Assembly: GCF_013359595.1 (NCBI RefSeq) | Contig: NZ_JABFMP010000005.1 | Location: forward strand, 1-64,000 | DNA length: 64,000 bases | Source: Pseudomonas sp. C1C7 | GTDB taxonomy: Bacteria > Pseudomonadota > Gammaproteobacteria > Pseudomonadales > Pseudomonadaceae | Direction of reading: 5' to 3' | Shown: positions 33,361-41,622 of the stretch, piece by piece | How the letters are laid out: every line of letters begins with the position of its first letter | Numbering within the stretch: the stretch's first letter is position 1 | Program-made: the position numbers and the translations under genes | Notes under the pieces: model-generated | Databases searched by the model: none | What the model was told of the DNA's origin: nothing | The model's input: only the letters and a program-made list of their open reading frames with translations

Positions 33361-34359
33361 TCAGCGCAGCGAAAGCAGCCTTTTAACCAAAGGTTCCAAC
33401 TCCAGATCATTGACGGCCTTGACCTTGTCGATCATCGCCGACGGCCAGATCTCCAGACCCAGGCAGGCCCCCAGCATCGCGCCGAGAATCGCCGCGATGG
33501 TATCGGTGTCGCCCCCCAGGCTCGCCGCCATGCACAGCGCGTCGAAGGCGGTCATCTCACCCATGGCCACCTGCTGGGCCAGGGCAAACGACACCACCAC
33601 CGACTCCTGCGAAGCCACCGAAGTGCCGATCACGTCGTACAGCAAATCGGCGAGCGCCGCCTTGTCGCTGTCGACGCTGAGGGTCTGTGCCCAACCGATG
33701 CGCGAAGCGATGCGTCCACCGGCAACCCAGTGGCCGTGGCTCTGCGCCTGTTGGGCGATGTGCTGGGCGAGGCTCAGCGCCTCGCCCAGGGCCATGCCGT
33801 TGATCCCGGCGGAAATCACCGCCGCCACCGCCGCCGCACTGGAGATGCCCAGCGTGGTGTTGTGGGTGACCTGGCAGGCTTGAATCACCGCCTCGATGAA
33901 ACGCTGCGGATCGCTCACGTCCGCGGCAATCCCGACAGGCGTGATGCGCATCGCTGCGCCGTTGGTGGTGCCGTAACGCCCGGCCTCCTCCGGCGAATGA
34001 CCGGCGAGGATCATCTCGATCGCACGTTTGGTCGAAGGGCCGAGCAGGTCCTGCGAGCCCTTGGCCTGCATCTCGGCTTCCCACTCGATCAAACGCCGGG
34101 CGAGTTGCGCGGGTTCGATCCGGCCTTTGCCATCGACCAGCAACTGACCGACCAGGATCGCCTGTTCGGTGTCGTCGGTGATCGAGCCCTTGGGCATGTT
34201 GGCGGCAATCGGTTGCAGGGGACCGGCGTCCTGCAGGTCCTTGATTTCACCGAAGCGCGCCTTGATGTCGTCGCGGCTCAGGGATTGGGTCGGCATGCCC
34301 AAGGCGTCGCCCAGGGCCAGGCCATAGAACGCGCCCAGGGCACGATTGAGCGCAGTCAT
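33361..34359 (-). CDS. ADP-ribosylglycohydrolase-family protein (YegU-like)
   Basis: This 332-residue enzyme belongs to the DraG/ARH family. Dimetal ligands are visible in GSITDDTEQAILVGQ (the TDDT-type motif) and in SLGGDTDTIAAILGAMLGA. The start MTALNRALGAFYGLALGDAL carries the conserved GLALGDALG. ATG overlaps the TGA of the GntR gene (ATGA), so expression is coupled. Proteins of this family remove ADP-ribose from proteins or nucleic acids, or cleave other N-glycosidic bonds; with a kinase and permease beside it, a catabolic glycosidase role is attractive but unproven. Confidence 0.9.
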   Translation of the reverse strand: MTALNRALGAFYGLALGDALGMPTQSLSRDDIKARFGEIKDLQDAGPLQPIAANMPKGSITDDTEQAILVGQLLVDGKGRIEPAQLARRLIEWEAEMQAKGSQDLLGPSTKRAIEMILAGHSPEEAGRYGTTNGAAMRITPVGIAADVSDPQRFIEAVIQACQVTHNTTLGISSAAAVAAVISAGINGMALGEALSLAQHIAQQAQSHGHWVAGGRIASRIGWAQTLSVDSDKAALADLLYDVIGTSVASQESVVVSFALAQQVAMGEMTAFDALCMAASLGGDTDTIAAILGAMLGACLGLEIWPSAMIDKVKAVNDLELEPLVKRLLSLR

Positions 34360-35084
34360 TTCGGGTTTCCAAATTGCAGGTGCATGCGGAAATGCACGGG
34401 GTCGAGCAGGCTTTCCACTTGTTCCATGAAGCGGTTCTGCCGGTCGTAGGTAGTACGCAAGGCCTTGAGGAATACCGTGCCCGCCGGACGTCCCAGCAGT
34501 TCGGCATCTTCGGCGCTCAGCGGTTCGGCGCCGATCCATTGATCGCCGCGCTCACCGATATAGCCGTAGGCGGCCAGCGTGATGGTCAGGGAGTTATCGA
34601 TCAAACCGACCCGCGGCAAGCCTTCCAGGCCACCCGTTGCGGGCATCAATGAGCGTTCGAGGGAGACCAGCGTGCCGTCGTTGGAGCGGCGTCGGCGGTC
34701 CAGTGTGATGAATTGGTCGGTGCCGAAACGCGACAGCAGGTCGGGACGCGTCACCGCCTCCAGCCGCAGCACCTCGGTATTGACCAGCGACCCGTTGTCG
34801 GCCAGAGCCTGGGCCCAGCCGTTGCGCTGGTCGAGCACCACACCGTCAAACGTGACGATGGACCCTACCCCGCTTTGCGTCGCGATGTAGTTGCGCCGTT
34901 TCAACTCGGCCAGCGCTTCACGCAAAGTACCTCGGCTGACTTTGAATTCCTGAGCCAACTGATGCTCGCCCGGCAAATGAAACCCGTCCTCCAGAAGGCC
35001 GCTTTCAATACGCCGGATGAGCTCATCGACTACCCTTTTTTTCTTGTCGAATCGAACCTGTCTAATCATGTACAAATTGAACAT
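34356..35084 (-). CDS. GntR/HutC-family regulator (YegW-like)
   Basis: This 242-residue regulator has a GntR winged helix (RVVDELIRRIESGLLEDGFH, LPGEHQLAQEFKVSRGTLRE) and a UTRA effector domain (LERSLMPATGGLEGLPRVGL...VFLKALRTTYDRQNRFMEQV). Start choice is uncertain: ATG 35084 (MFNLYMIRQVRF) and ATG 35069 are both in frame and neither has a strong ribosome site. Its stop overlaps the glycohydrolase start. A dyad covers the start region, suggesting autoregulation of the whole cluster. Confidence 0.85.
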   Translation of the reverse strand: MFNLYMIRQVRFDKKKRVVDELIRRIESGLLEDGFHLPGEHQLAQEFKVSRGTLREALAELKRRNYIATQSGVGSIVTFDGVVLDQRNGWAQALADNGSLVNTEVLRLEAVTRPDLLSRFGTDQFITLDRRRRSNDGTLVSLERSLMPATGGLEGLPRVGLIDNSLTITLAAYGYIGERGDQWIGAEPLSAEDAELLGRPAGTVFLKALRTTYDRQNRFMEQVESLLDPVHFRMHLQFGNPK

Positions 35085-35085
35085 G
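35067..35085. promoter_or_regulatory. Dyad at the GntR start, possible autoregulatory operator
   Basis: CATGT and ACATG are 5-base arms 9 bases apart, covering both candidate start codons of the GntR gene. HutC-type GntR proteins often bind near their own start. The arms are short, so chance is possible. Confidence 0.35.
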
Positions 35086-35155
35086 AAACCAATTGTTTCG
35101 AGCAAGAAATATTTGTGGGGAGATGACAGAAGGAGGGTCGGGGGTTACCCAATTC

Positions 35156-35187
35156 CCTGTGGAAGCGGGCTTGCCCGCTCCCACAGG
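35156..35187. repeat. REP-type palindrome
   Basis: CCTGTGGAAGCGGGC and GCCCGCTCCCACAGG pair around TT with one mismatch. It lies just downstream of araH, between it and the divergent-side upstream region of the GntR gene. Confidence 0.8.
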
Positions 35188-35195
35188 AGGTGGTG

Positions 35196-36167
35196 TCAAC
35201 GCTGCTTCAAACGGTCAATCACCACCGCCAGCAACAGAATCGAACCCCGAATCACGTACTGATAAAAGGTGTCGATGTTCTTCAGGTTCATCGCGTTTTC
35301 AATGATCGCCAGGATCAGCACCCCGGCAATCACATGCCGGATCATTCCGATCCCGCCGCTTAAGGAAACCCCGCCCAGAACGCAGGCCGATATCACTGTC
35401 AGCTCGAACCCCTGGCCGATCATCGGTTGGCCGGAGGTCATGCGCGAGGCCAGGATCACTCCGGCCAAAGCACCGATCACGCCATGCACGGCGAAGATCA
35501 TGATCTTGGTCCGGTCCACGTTGACCCCGGCCAACAGCGCCGCTTCCTGGTTGCCGCCGATGGCCATGGTGTTGCGCCCGTAGGTGGTGTAGTTCAGCAG
35601 CCAGCCGAAGAACAGGAAGCAGACGATGGTGATCAGGATCGGCACGGGCACGCCGAACAGCTGGCCGTTGCCGTAGACGAAGAACGATTCCTGGGACACG
35701 CCCACCGCCTTGCCGTTGGCGAAGATGTAGGCCAGGCCGCGGACGATCTGCATGGTCGCCAGTGTGGTGATCAGCGCATTGACCCGCAGCTTGGCGATCA
35801 CGATGCCGTTGATCAGGCCGACGATCAGGCCCATGCACAACGCGGCGGAAATCCCGAGGAACACGCTGTTGGTGTCGCGCATCACCACCGCCGCCACCAC
35901 GCCGGCGCAGGCAATCACCGAGCCCACCGACAGGTCGAAATGCCCGGACGCCAGGCAATACAGCATGGTGCACGCGGCAATACCGGTGGTCGAGATCGCC
36001 AGCCCCAGGCCACGCATGTTCAGCGGCGAAAGGAAGTTGTCGATCAGCAAGGTGCAGAGCACGAAGATCCCGACCGCAGCCGCCAGCATGGCCCAGTCAT
36101 CGACAAAGCGCCGCAGGTCCAGAGGCTTGCGCGCAGTCGGCAGGGTTTCGTTTTGGGTTGTCATCAT
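35196..36167 (-). CDS. araH: Sugar ABC transporter permease (AraH-like)
   Basis: This 323-residue inner-membrane protein is the permease of a class 2 carbohydrate ABC importer. It has eight to ten predicted segments; GHFDLSVGSVIACAGVVAAV, RVNALITTLATMQIVRGLAY and VISACVLGGVSLSGGIGMIR are family blocks. The start overlaps a small set of ATG codons after GAGAGG; I take 36167. It follows araG by 9 bases. L-arabinose and D-galactose have the same arrangement at C2 to C4, so either could be carried. Confidence 0.9.
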   Translation of the reverse strand: MMTTQNETLPTARKPLDLRRFVDDWAMLAAAVGIFVLCTLLIDNFLSPLNMRGLGLAISTTGIAACTMLYCLASGHFDLSVGSVIACAGVVAAVVMRDTNSVFLGISAALCMGLIVGLINGIVIAKLRVNALITTLATMQIVRGLAYIFANGKAVGVSQESFFVYGNGQLFGVPVPILITIVCFLFFGWLLNYTTYGRNTMAIGGNQEAALLAGVNVDRTKIMIFAVHGVIGALAGVILASRMTSGQPMIGQGFELTVISACVLGGVSLSGGIGMIRHVIAGVLILAIIENAMNLKNIDTFYQYVIRGSILLLAVVIDRLKQR

Positions 36168-36176
36168 AGTCACCTC

Positions 36177-37727
36177 TCAGTTCGCCACGCCGTCAGCGCG
36201 TTGGCGCGGCAAAGCCAGTTGCAGCAGGTTGGATTCATTGGCCTGTTCGCGGCTCAGCTCGCCGCGCATCACCCCTTCGCACATCACCAGGATGCGGTCG
36301 GAAATGCCCATCACTTCCATCAGGTCGCTGGACACCACGATCACCGCGATGCCGCTGGCGGCCAGGTTGTGGATGATCTGGTAGATCTCGGCCTTGGCGC
36401 CGACGTCGATGCCACGGGTAGGCTCGTCGAGCAGCAGGATCTTCATCGGCATCGACAGCCAGCGACCGAGAATCGCCTTCTGCTGATTGCCGCCGGACAG
36501 GAACTTGATCGGTTGCCCGGCGTGGGGCGTCTTCACCCGCAGTGCCTTGATCTGTTTGTCGGCGTTGTTCTTTTCCCAGAGCCCGCGGATCAGGCAGCCG
36601 AATCCGGAATGAGCCGGGCGTGCACTGATGTTGATGTTTTCGGCGACGCTGGCCAGCGGAATGATGCCCTCCTTCTTGCGGTCCTCCGGGCACAGCAGAA
36701 TGCCGGCGGCGATGGCATCCCGAGGCGAGTGCAGCTTGAGCTCATGGCCGCGCAATTCCAGACGCCCGGCGGTGTTGCGCTCCAGCCCGCTGAGCAGGCG
36801 GAACAGCTCCGTGCGGCCAGCGCCGACCAGACCGAACAGCCCGAGGATCTCGCCTTTGTGCGCCTCGAAACTCATCGGCTCGCGCAAGCCAGGGCCTAGC
36901 AGGCCGTCGACCTTCAGCGCCACCGCACCGCGCGGACGCGAGCGATAGTCGTAGATGTCCTGGATGTCGCGGCCGACCATGCAGGTCACCAACTGATCGT
37001 GGGTCAGCTCGCTCATGTCCTCGAAAGTGCGCACGTAGCGACCGTCCTTGAACACGGTCACCGCATTGCAGATGCGAAACACCTCTTCCATGCGGTGGGA
37101 GACGTACAGCACCACTTTGCCTTCGTCACGCAGGCGCCCGATGATCGCCATCAAGCGATCGATCTCCCGCGCCGACAGGCTGCTGGTGGGTTCGTCGAAG
37201 GCGATCACATGGGCGCCACGGGACAGGGCCTTGGCGATTTCCACCAGTTGCCGCTGGCCCAGGGACAGGCGACCGACTTTCTCCTGCGGATCGATTTCGT
37301 CGGCCAGGCCCTTGAGGCAGGCCAGCGCCTGCTGGCGTAACTGGCGACGATTGATCAGGCCGAAACTGGCCGGCAGATGGCCGAGGAACAGGTTTTCGGC
37401 AACGGTCATTTCCGGCACCAGGTGCAGTTCCTGGTGAATTACCGCCACGCCACTGCCGATGCTGTCGGCGGTGGATTTGAACACGTGGGTGCGGTCGCCG
37501 ATCCGCAGGTCGCCGCTGCTCGGAATGTAGGCACCGCCGAGGATTTTCAGCAGGGTCGACTTGCCCGCGCCGTTCTCGCCCATCAGGGCATGAACCTGCC
37601 CGGGATGGGCGATGAAGTTGATGTTGTCCAGCGCCTTCACGCCGGGAAAGGTCTTGCCGATCCCGTTGAAACGCAGGCTGCCGCCCGACGGGAATGCGGC
37701 CGGTTGTTGTAATTGTGTTTGCGCCAT
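36177..37727 (-). CDS. araG: Sugar ABC transporter ATP-binding protein (AraG-like)
   Basis: This 516-residue protein has two fused ATPase domains, as usual for AraG/MglA/RbsA. The first shows GENGAGKSTLLK, LSLGQRQLVEIAKAL and VIAFDEPTS. The second shows the degenerate P-loop GLVGAGRTELFR, LSGGNQQKAILGRWL and ILLLDEPTRGIDVGAK. The start MAQTQLQQPAAFPSGG at 37727 follows GAGGTGG. It sits between the binding protein and permease genes. Confidence 0.93.
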   Translation of the reverse strand: MAQTQLQQPAAFPSGGSLRFNGIGKTFPGVKALDNINFIAHPGQVHALMGENGAGKSTLLKILGGAYIPSSGDLRIGDRTHVFKSTADSIGSGVAVIHQELHLVPEMTVAENLFLGHLPASFGLINRRQLRQQALACLKGLADEIDPQEKVGRLSLGQRQLVEIAKALSRGAHVIAFDEPTSSLSAREIDRLMAIIGRLRDEGKVVLYVSHRMEEVFRICNAVTVFKDGRYVRTFEDMSELTHDQLVTCMVGRDIQDIYDYRSRPRGAVALKVDGLLGPGLREPMSFEAHKGEILGLFGLVGAGRTELFRLLSGLERNTAGRLELRGHELKLHSPRDAIAAGILLCPEDRKKEGIIPLASVAENINISARPAHSGFGCLIRGLWEKNNADKQIKALRVKTPHAGQPIKFLSGGNQQKAILGRWLSMPMKILLLDEPTRGIDVGAKAEIYQIIHNLAASGIAVIVVSSDLMEVMGISDRILVMCEGVMRGELSREQANESNLLQLALPRQRADGVAN

Positions 37728-37791
37728 AACCACCTCGTCACACAGATCAGGCGGCCCCGCTGCCGGGGCCGCCGATGAAATCAACCGGCCT

Positions 37792-38796
37792 TCAGTTCCA
37801 CAGACCGATCTTTTCCAGTTCCTGCTTGAAGTTGTCGCGGGTGATCAGGGTCACGTCGTCCATCGCGGTGTATTTCGCCGGTTCTTTGCCGGTGGTGACC
37901 CACTCGTACATCATGCTCGCGGTGTTGTAGCCCTCGATGTGCGGGCTGGGCAGCATCGACCCGTAGAAGCCGCTGTTGGGCTTTTTCAGCTCGCCGATGG
38001 CGTCGGTGCCGTTGATGCCGATGCCGATCACGTTCGCCGCGGCAAAACCGGCAGCCTCGGTGGCGCGCACGCCGCCCAGCACGGTGTTGTCGTTCATGCC
38101 GCCGATGATCAGGTTCTTCGCCGCACCCGGCAGTTTCACCAGCGCCGAGTTGGTGGCGTCCATGCTGCCTGGCACGTCCAGGGTTTTCAGTGCCGAAAAC
38201 AGGATGTGATCCTTCGGCATGCCGGCGTCTTCCAGCGCCTTGACCGAACCGTCGGTGCGCTTCTTGCCGGTGTCGAGTTCGTTGTAGGTGTTGATCACGG
38301 CGTAGGTGTCTTTCCACTCCCAGCCGCGTTTCTTCGCTTCGGCGGCCATCGCGGCGCCCTGCTTCTGGCCGACCTCGAACGCCGCCATGCCCAGGTACGG
38401 AACGTCTTCCATGAACTTGCCGTTGGCGTCGACGAAACGGTCGTCGACGGCGATCACTTTCAGATCGTTGAGCTTGGCCTTGGCCATGATCGCCGGGCCC
38501 AGGGAAACATCCGGCGGGCAGATCACGAAGCCCTTGGCGCCGTTGGCCGCCAGGCTGTCGATGGCCGAAAGGGTTTTCTCGCCGTCAGGCACGGCAATCT
38601 TGATCAGGGTGAAGCCCTTCTCCTTGCCGGCCTTTTCGGCGAAGGCCCATTCGGTCTGGAACCACGGCTCCTCAGCCTGCTTGACCAGGAAACCGATTTT
38701 CACCTCCTCGGCCGCCAGCAGCGGGCCGCTGAGGCTGAATGCGCTGGCCGCCAATGCGGCGCAGCACAGGGAACGGATGGCATGACGACGATTCAT
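37792..38796 (-). CDS. araF: Periplasmic sugar-binding protein (AraF-like)
   Basis: This 334-residue secreted protein has a signal peptide (MNRRHAIRSLCCAALAASAF, cleavage after LLAA) and closely follows the L-arabinose-binding protein pattern: VKIGFLVKQAEEPWFQTEWA, FVICPPDVSLGPAI, VIAVDDRFVDANG, and NDNTVLGGVRATEAAGF. AAGGAGT precedes the ATG at 38796; the open frame extends far upstream into another gene and is not coding there. An operator-like site at 38872-38885 suggests its own promoter. Confidence 0.92.
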   Translation of the reverse strand: MNRRHAIRSLCCAALAASAFSLSGPLLAAEEVKIGFLVKQAEEPWFQTEWAFAEKAGKEKGFTLIKIAVPDGEKTLSAIDSLAANGAKGFVICPPDVSLGPAIMAKAKLNDLKVIAVDDRFVDANGKFMEDVPYLGMAAFEVGQKQGAAMAAEAKKRGWEWKDTYAVINTYNELDTGKKRTDGSVKALEDAGMPKDHILFSALKTLDVPGSMDATNSALVKLPGAAKNLIIGGMNDNTVLGGVRATEAAGFAAANVIGIGINGTDAIGELKKPNSGFYGSMLPSPHIEGYNTASMMYEWVTTGKEPAKYTAMDDVTLITRDNFKQELEKIGLWN

Positions 38797-38871
38797 AAGC
38801 TGACTCCTTGTTATTTTTTTGAGCATTCTTTGAAAGCCATAAAGCGGTGAAACCGAGTTACCAATAGTCAT

Positions 38872-38885
38872 ATCGTATGATGATT
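38872..38885. promoter_or_regulatory. Operator-like site upstream of araF (copy 1 of 2)
   Basis: ATCGTATGATGATT here is the exact reverse complement of AATCATCATACGAT at 41623-41636, upstream of the FadR-type GntR gene. On the araF strand the two copies have opposite orientations. It lies 76 bp before the araF start. Sharing a 14-base word between a regulator gene and a transporter promoter suggests control by that regulator. Confidence 0.6.
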
Positions 38886-38924
38886 GGATTTCAGGCGTAT
38901 TGATGCGCGTGAAATCCCGGACAT

Positions 38925-39746
38925 TCAGTCGTGATACATCACTGAACGGCCACCATCGATGGTGATGCAGGAAGCGTTGATGAACGGCGCCTCGTCGCTG
39001 GCCAGGAACACCGCGGTCATCGCCACTTCGATCGGCTGGCCGATGCGTTTGGGCGGATGCAGGTCGTAGGCGCGCTGGCGTTCGGCATGGGGATCGGCAA
39101 AGCCGTTCCAGTAATCGACGTTCAATTGGGTTTCGATGTAGCCCGGCGCAATGGCATTCACGCGAATGCCCTTGGGCGCGTATTCGATGCCCAGGGCGCG
39201 GGTCAGGCCGAGCAGACCGTGCTTGGCCACCGGATAAGGGAAGCAGCCGGGAATGATGTGGCTGGAATGGGTGGAGGCGATGTTGATGATACTGCCGACG
39301 CCCTGCTCGATCATCTGCGGCAATACCGCCTTGCAGCCGTACCAGGCGCCGTCGAGGTCGATGGCGAAGCAACGGTGCCAGTCGTCTTCGGTCATCAGCA
39401 GGGGATCGCGGAATACGTTGATCCCGGCGCAATTGACCAGCACGTCGATCCGACCGTGGCGCTCGACCGCAAGCCGGGCCATGGCGTGCAGGTCCTGCTG
39501 ACGGGAAACGTCAGCCTTGATCGCCACCACGTCCGCACCTTGGTCACGCCAGTGAGCCGCGACTTTTTCGACCTTGTCGGCCTGGATGTCACTGATGACC
39601 AACTTCGCCTGCTGGCAGGCGAAGGCCGCGACAATGGCCTCGCCAATGCCCTGAGCGGCACCGGTCAGCAGCACGACCTTGTCTTTGAGGCGCTCGCCCT
39701 TGGGCGGTTCAGGCACCGGCGGCAGTTCGAGGGGATATCGCTGCAT
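38925..39746 (-). CDS. SDR-family sugar 1-dehydrogenase (probable D-galactose/L-arabinose)
   Basis: This 273-residue short-chain dehydrogenase has the cofactor motif TGAAQGIGEAIV, the NCAG strand and the catalytic set in INIASTHSSHIIPGCFPYPVAKHG (Ser, Tyr, Lys). The acidic residue in VISDIQADK favours NAD. It would oxidise an aldose to its lactone, with the SMP-30 protein encoded just upstream opening the lactone. ATG 39746 has a weak GGTGAAG ribosome site. It shares its promoter type with the dgo operon, which points to D-galactose; L-arabinose is the alternative. Confidence 0.85.
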   Translation of the reverse strand: MQRYPLELPPVPEPPKGERLKDKVVLLTGAAQGIGEAIVAAFACQQAKLVISDIQADKVEKVAAHWRDQGADVVAIKADVSRQQDLHAMARLAVERHGRIDVLVNCAGINVFRDPLLMTEDDWHRCFAIDLDGAWYGCKAVLPQMIEQGVGSIINIASTHSSHIIPGCFPYPVAKHGLLGLTRALGIEYAPKGIRVNAIAPGYIETQLNVDYWNGFADPHAERQRAYDLHPPKRIGQPIEVAMTAVFLASDEAPFINASCITIDGGRSVMYHD

Positions 39747-39800
39747 CACTTCACCAATCTTGTTTTTTTAAGTGTGAGTGCATCGTGGAACGATGGTGCC

Positions 39801-39860
39801 GACTATAAACCCGGCACCGGATTAATCTCAATATATAATTTTGCATCCCATATTTTGGGA
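39801..39860 (-). promoter_or_regulatory. Promoter with IclR-type operator (copy 2 of 2), before the sugar dehydrogenase
   Basis: On the minus strand a -35 TTGAGA (39831-39826), 17 bases and a -10 TTATAG (39808-39803) lie about 57 bp before the dehydrogenase gene. Arms TCTCAATATAT (39826-39836) and ATATTTTGGGA (39850-39860) are 13 bases apart, exactly as at 27808-27867. The sub-site TCCCATATTTTGGGA is a near-perfect 15-bp dyad. It abuts the stop codon of the lactonase gene. Confidence 0.75.
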
Positions 39861-39861
39861 T

Positions 39862-40737
39862 TTAGCCGGCAAATCTCGTACAGAGCTTTCCTGCGACATC
39901 CACCTGAATCGACAACACGGCACCGTCCAGCGGGTGATCGAGGGGGCTGGCGGCGCTGGTGATGTACAGGGTTTTCAGGTCGGGACCGCCAAAAACGCAA
40001 CTGGTCGGACGGCTGACAGGCAGCTCGATGACCCGATCAATCTGGCCGTCCGGTGCCAGCCTGAGCAGGCAACTGCCGTCCCAGCGGGCGTTCCAGATAA
40101 AACCTTCGGCATCCATCGCCGAGCCGTCCGGACCGCCGCGACGATGGGGGCCAAACCAGGTTTGCGCCGGTTCCAGGTTGCCGTCGGTGCGGATGAAATG
40201 CCGATACAGCGTGCCGTCGAGGCTGTCGCCGAAATAGACCGTGGTGGCGTCGTCGCTCCAGAGCAAGGTATTGGGGATGCCGAGGCCGCGCAGCAGCGGG
40301 GTTACCCGCGCATCACGATCGATACGAAACAGCCCGCCGGAACGTCGCTCGAGGGGCAGGTCTTCGCCGTTCTCGCCGATGTTGTTTTGCATGGTGCCAA
40401 GCCAGAGCCGACCCTGAGCGTCGCAGCGGGCTTCGTTGCCACGATTGCCGGGTTGCGGATCGGCGACGCAGAACAGGGTCAGGCGCGGTTCAAGACCTGG
40501 GGAGTTCAGGTCGAGGCGGTAAACGCCGCTGCTCAAGGTCACCAGCGCATCGCCGCTGGTGCAGGGGATGAAGGCCGACACGTGTTCGGGCATCTGCCAG
40601 ATCTGCACATTGGCGCCGATCAGCCGCAGGGCTTGTTTGCCGGCGATGTCCACCCAGTAGAGCGCCTGGGTGGGCGCATCCCAGAACGGGCCTTCGCCGA
40701 GTTGGGCACGGTGTTCGGTGACTGCGGTCCACGTCAT
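39862..40737 (-). CDS. SMP-30/gluconolactonase-family sugar lactonase
   Basis: This 291-residue six-bladed propeller enzyme hydrolyses a sugar lactone. Calcium ligands are visible in HRAQLGEGPFWD (Glu), RLWLGTM, GLGIPNTLLWSDD (Asn) and FGDSLDGTLYRH (Asp). AGGAGG precedes the ATG at 40737. It lies just upstream of the sugar dehydrogenase on the same strand, but a separate promoter stands between them. Its substrate is probably the galactono- or arabinonolactone made by that dehydrogenase. Confidence 0.9.
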   Translation of the reverse strand: MTWTAVTEHRAQLGEGPFWDAPTQALYWVDIAGKQALRLIGANVQIWQMPEHVSAFIPCTSGDALVTLSSGVYRLDLNSPGLEPRLTLFCVADPQPGNRGNEARCDAQGRLWLGTMQNNIGENGEDLPLERRSGGLFRIDRDARVTPLLRGLGIPNTLLWSDDATTVYFGDSLDGTLYRHFIRTDGNLEPAQTWFGPHRRGGPDGSAMDAEGFIWNARWDGSCLLRLAPDGQIDRVIELPVSRPTSCVFGGPDLKTLYITSAASPLDHPLDGAVLSIQVDVAGKLCTRFAG

Positions 40738-40768
40738 GAAACCTCCTGATTTGTTCTTGTTTTTATAC

Positions 40769-40852
40769 TGTGGGCTTGTTCGCGAATGCGGTGTATCAGT
40801 CGACATTGATGTTGGCTGACCCACCGCATTCGCGAGCAAGCCCGCTCCCACA
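40769..40852. repeat. REP-type inverted repeat
   Basis: TGTGGGCTTGTTCGCGAATG and CGGTG pair with CACCG and CATTCGCGAGCAAGCCCGCT over the long arms, the outer ends being imperfect. It lies between the GntR and lactonase genes and may end the GntR transcript. Confidence 0.8.
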
Positions 40853-40868
40853 ATGGGTTTGCGGTGTA

Positions 40869-41585
40869 TCAGCCGGTTTTCTTGTCCGCCATGACCTGCG
40901 GGTAGTAGCGCTTGATCGCAAGGTCTGCGTTATCGATCAGGGTCATACAGGCCCAGACACCCCGCGCAGCATCCCGGGCGGCGATGGCTTCGGCCATGTC
41001 CTTGTGAATCGGCAAGGTGCGACGCAACTCGTCGGGGTCGGCGGCGGACACTTCGAAGCACACCGCCAGCAGCGCGCCGAGGGCCGGGACCATTTGTTCA
41101 ATGAATTGGTTGTGGCTGGCGGCGAGGATGCACTCGTGGAAGAGCTGGTCGGCGCGGTTGTAGTCGATGCCGCTGTCCACGGCCCGTTCCAGGGCGTTGC
41201 AGGCGAGCAGGATGGCTTCCACCTGTTCGACGGTGGCGCGCTCGCAGGCCCAGCGCACGGCCATCGGTTCGATGGTGCGGCGCAGGTCGAGCAGATCGTC
41301 GACGAAGTTTTCCGGTAATCCGCCACGGGAAAGCCAGCCGACGACTTGCGGATCGAAGAGGTTCCAGCGCTTGACCGGCAGTACACGAGTGCCGACCTTC
41401 GGCCCGACTTCGAGCATGCCTTTGGCGACGAGCGTCTTGATGGCTTCGCGAATGACCGTGCGGCTGACGCCCAGCTGTTCACCGAGATCGGCTTCCACCT
41501 TGAGCGACTCACCGGGCTTGACCTGCCCGGCGGCGATCCAGCAACCGAGCCAGTCGACGGTCGAGGCGTGAAAACTGCTGGACAT
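40869..41585 (-). CDS. GntR/FadR-family regulator of the sugar operon
   Basis: This 238-residue regulator has a GntR winged helix (KVEADLGEQLGVSRTVIREA) and a FadR-type helical effector domain (FVDDLLDLRRTIEPMAVRWA, then DYNRADQLFHECILAASHNQ) with metal-binding His and Asp. GAGG precedes ATG 41585. It stands upstream of the lactonase, dehydrogenase and araFGH genes on the same strand. A 14-base operator-like word lies in its own promoter and again before araF, so it probably represses both and responds to a sugar acid or lactone. Confidence 0.88.
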   Translation of the reverse strand: MSSSFHASTVDWLGCWIAAGQVKPGESLKVEADLGEQLGVSRTVIREAIKTLVAKGMLEVGPKVGTRVLPVKRWNLFDPQVVGWLSRGGLPENFVDDLLDLRRTIEPMAVRWACERATVEQVEAILLACNALERAVDSGIDYNRADQLFHECILAASHNQFIEQMVPALGALLAVCFEVSAADPDELRRTLPIHKDMAEAIAARDAARGVWACMTLIDNADLAIKRYYPQVMADKKTG

Positions 41586-41622
41586 GGACACCTCGGAAGC
41601 GTGTGCGATGGAGGCACACGCT

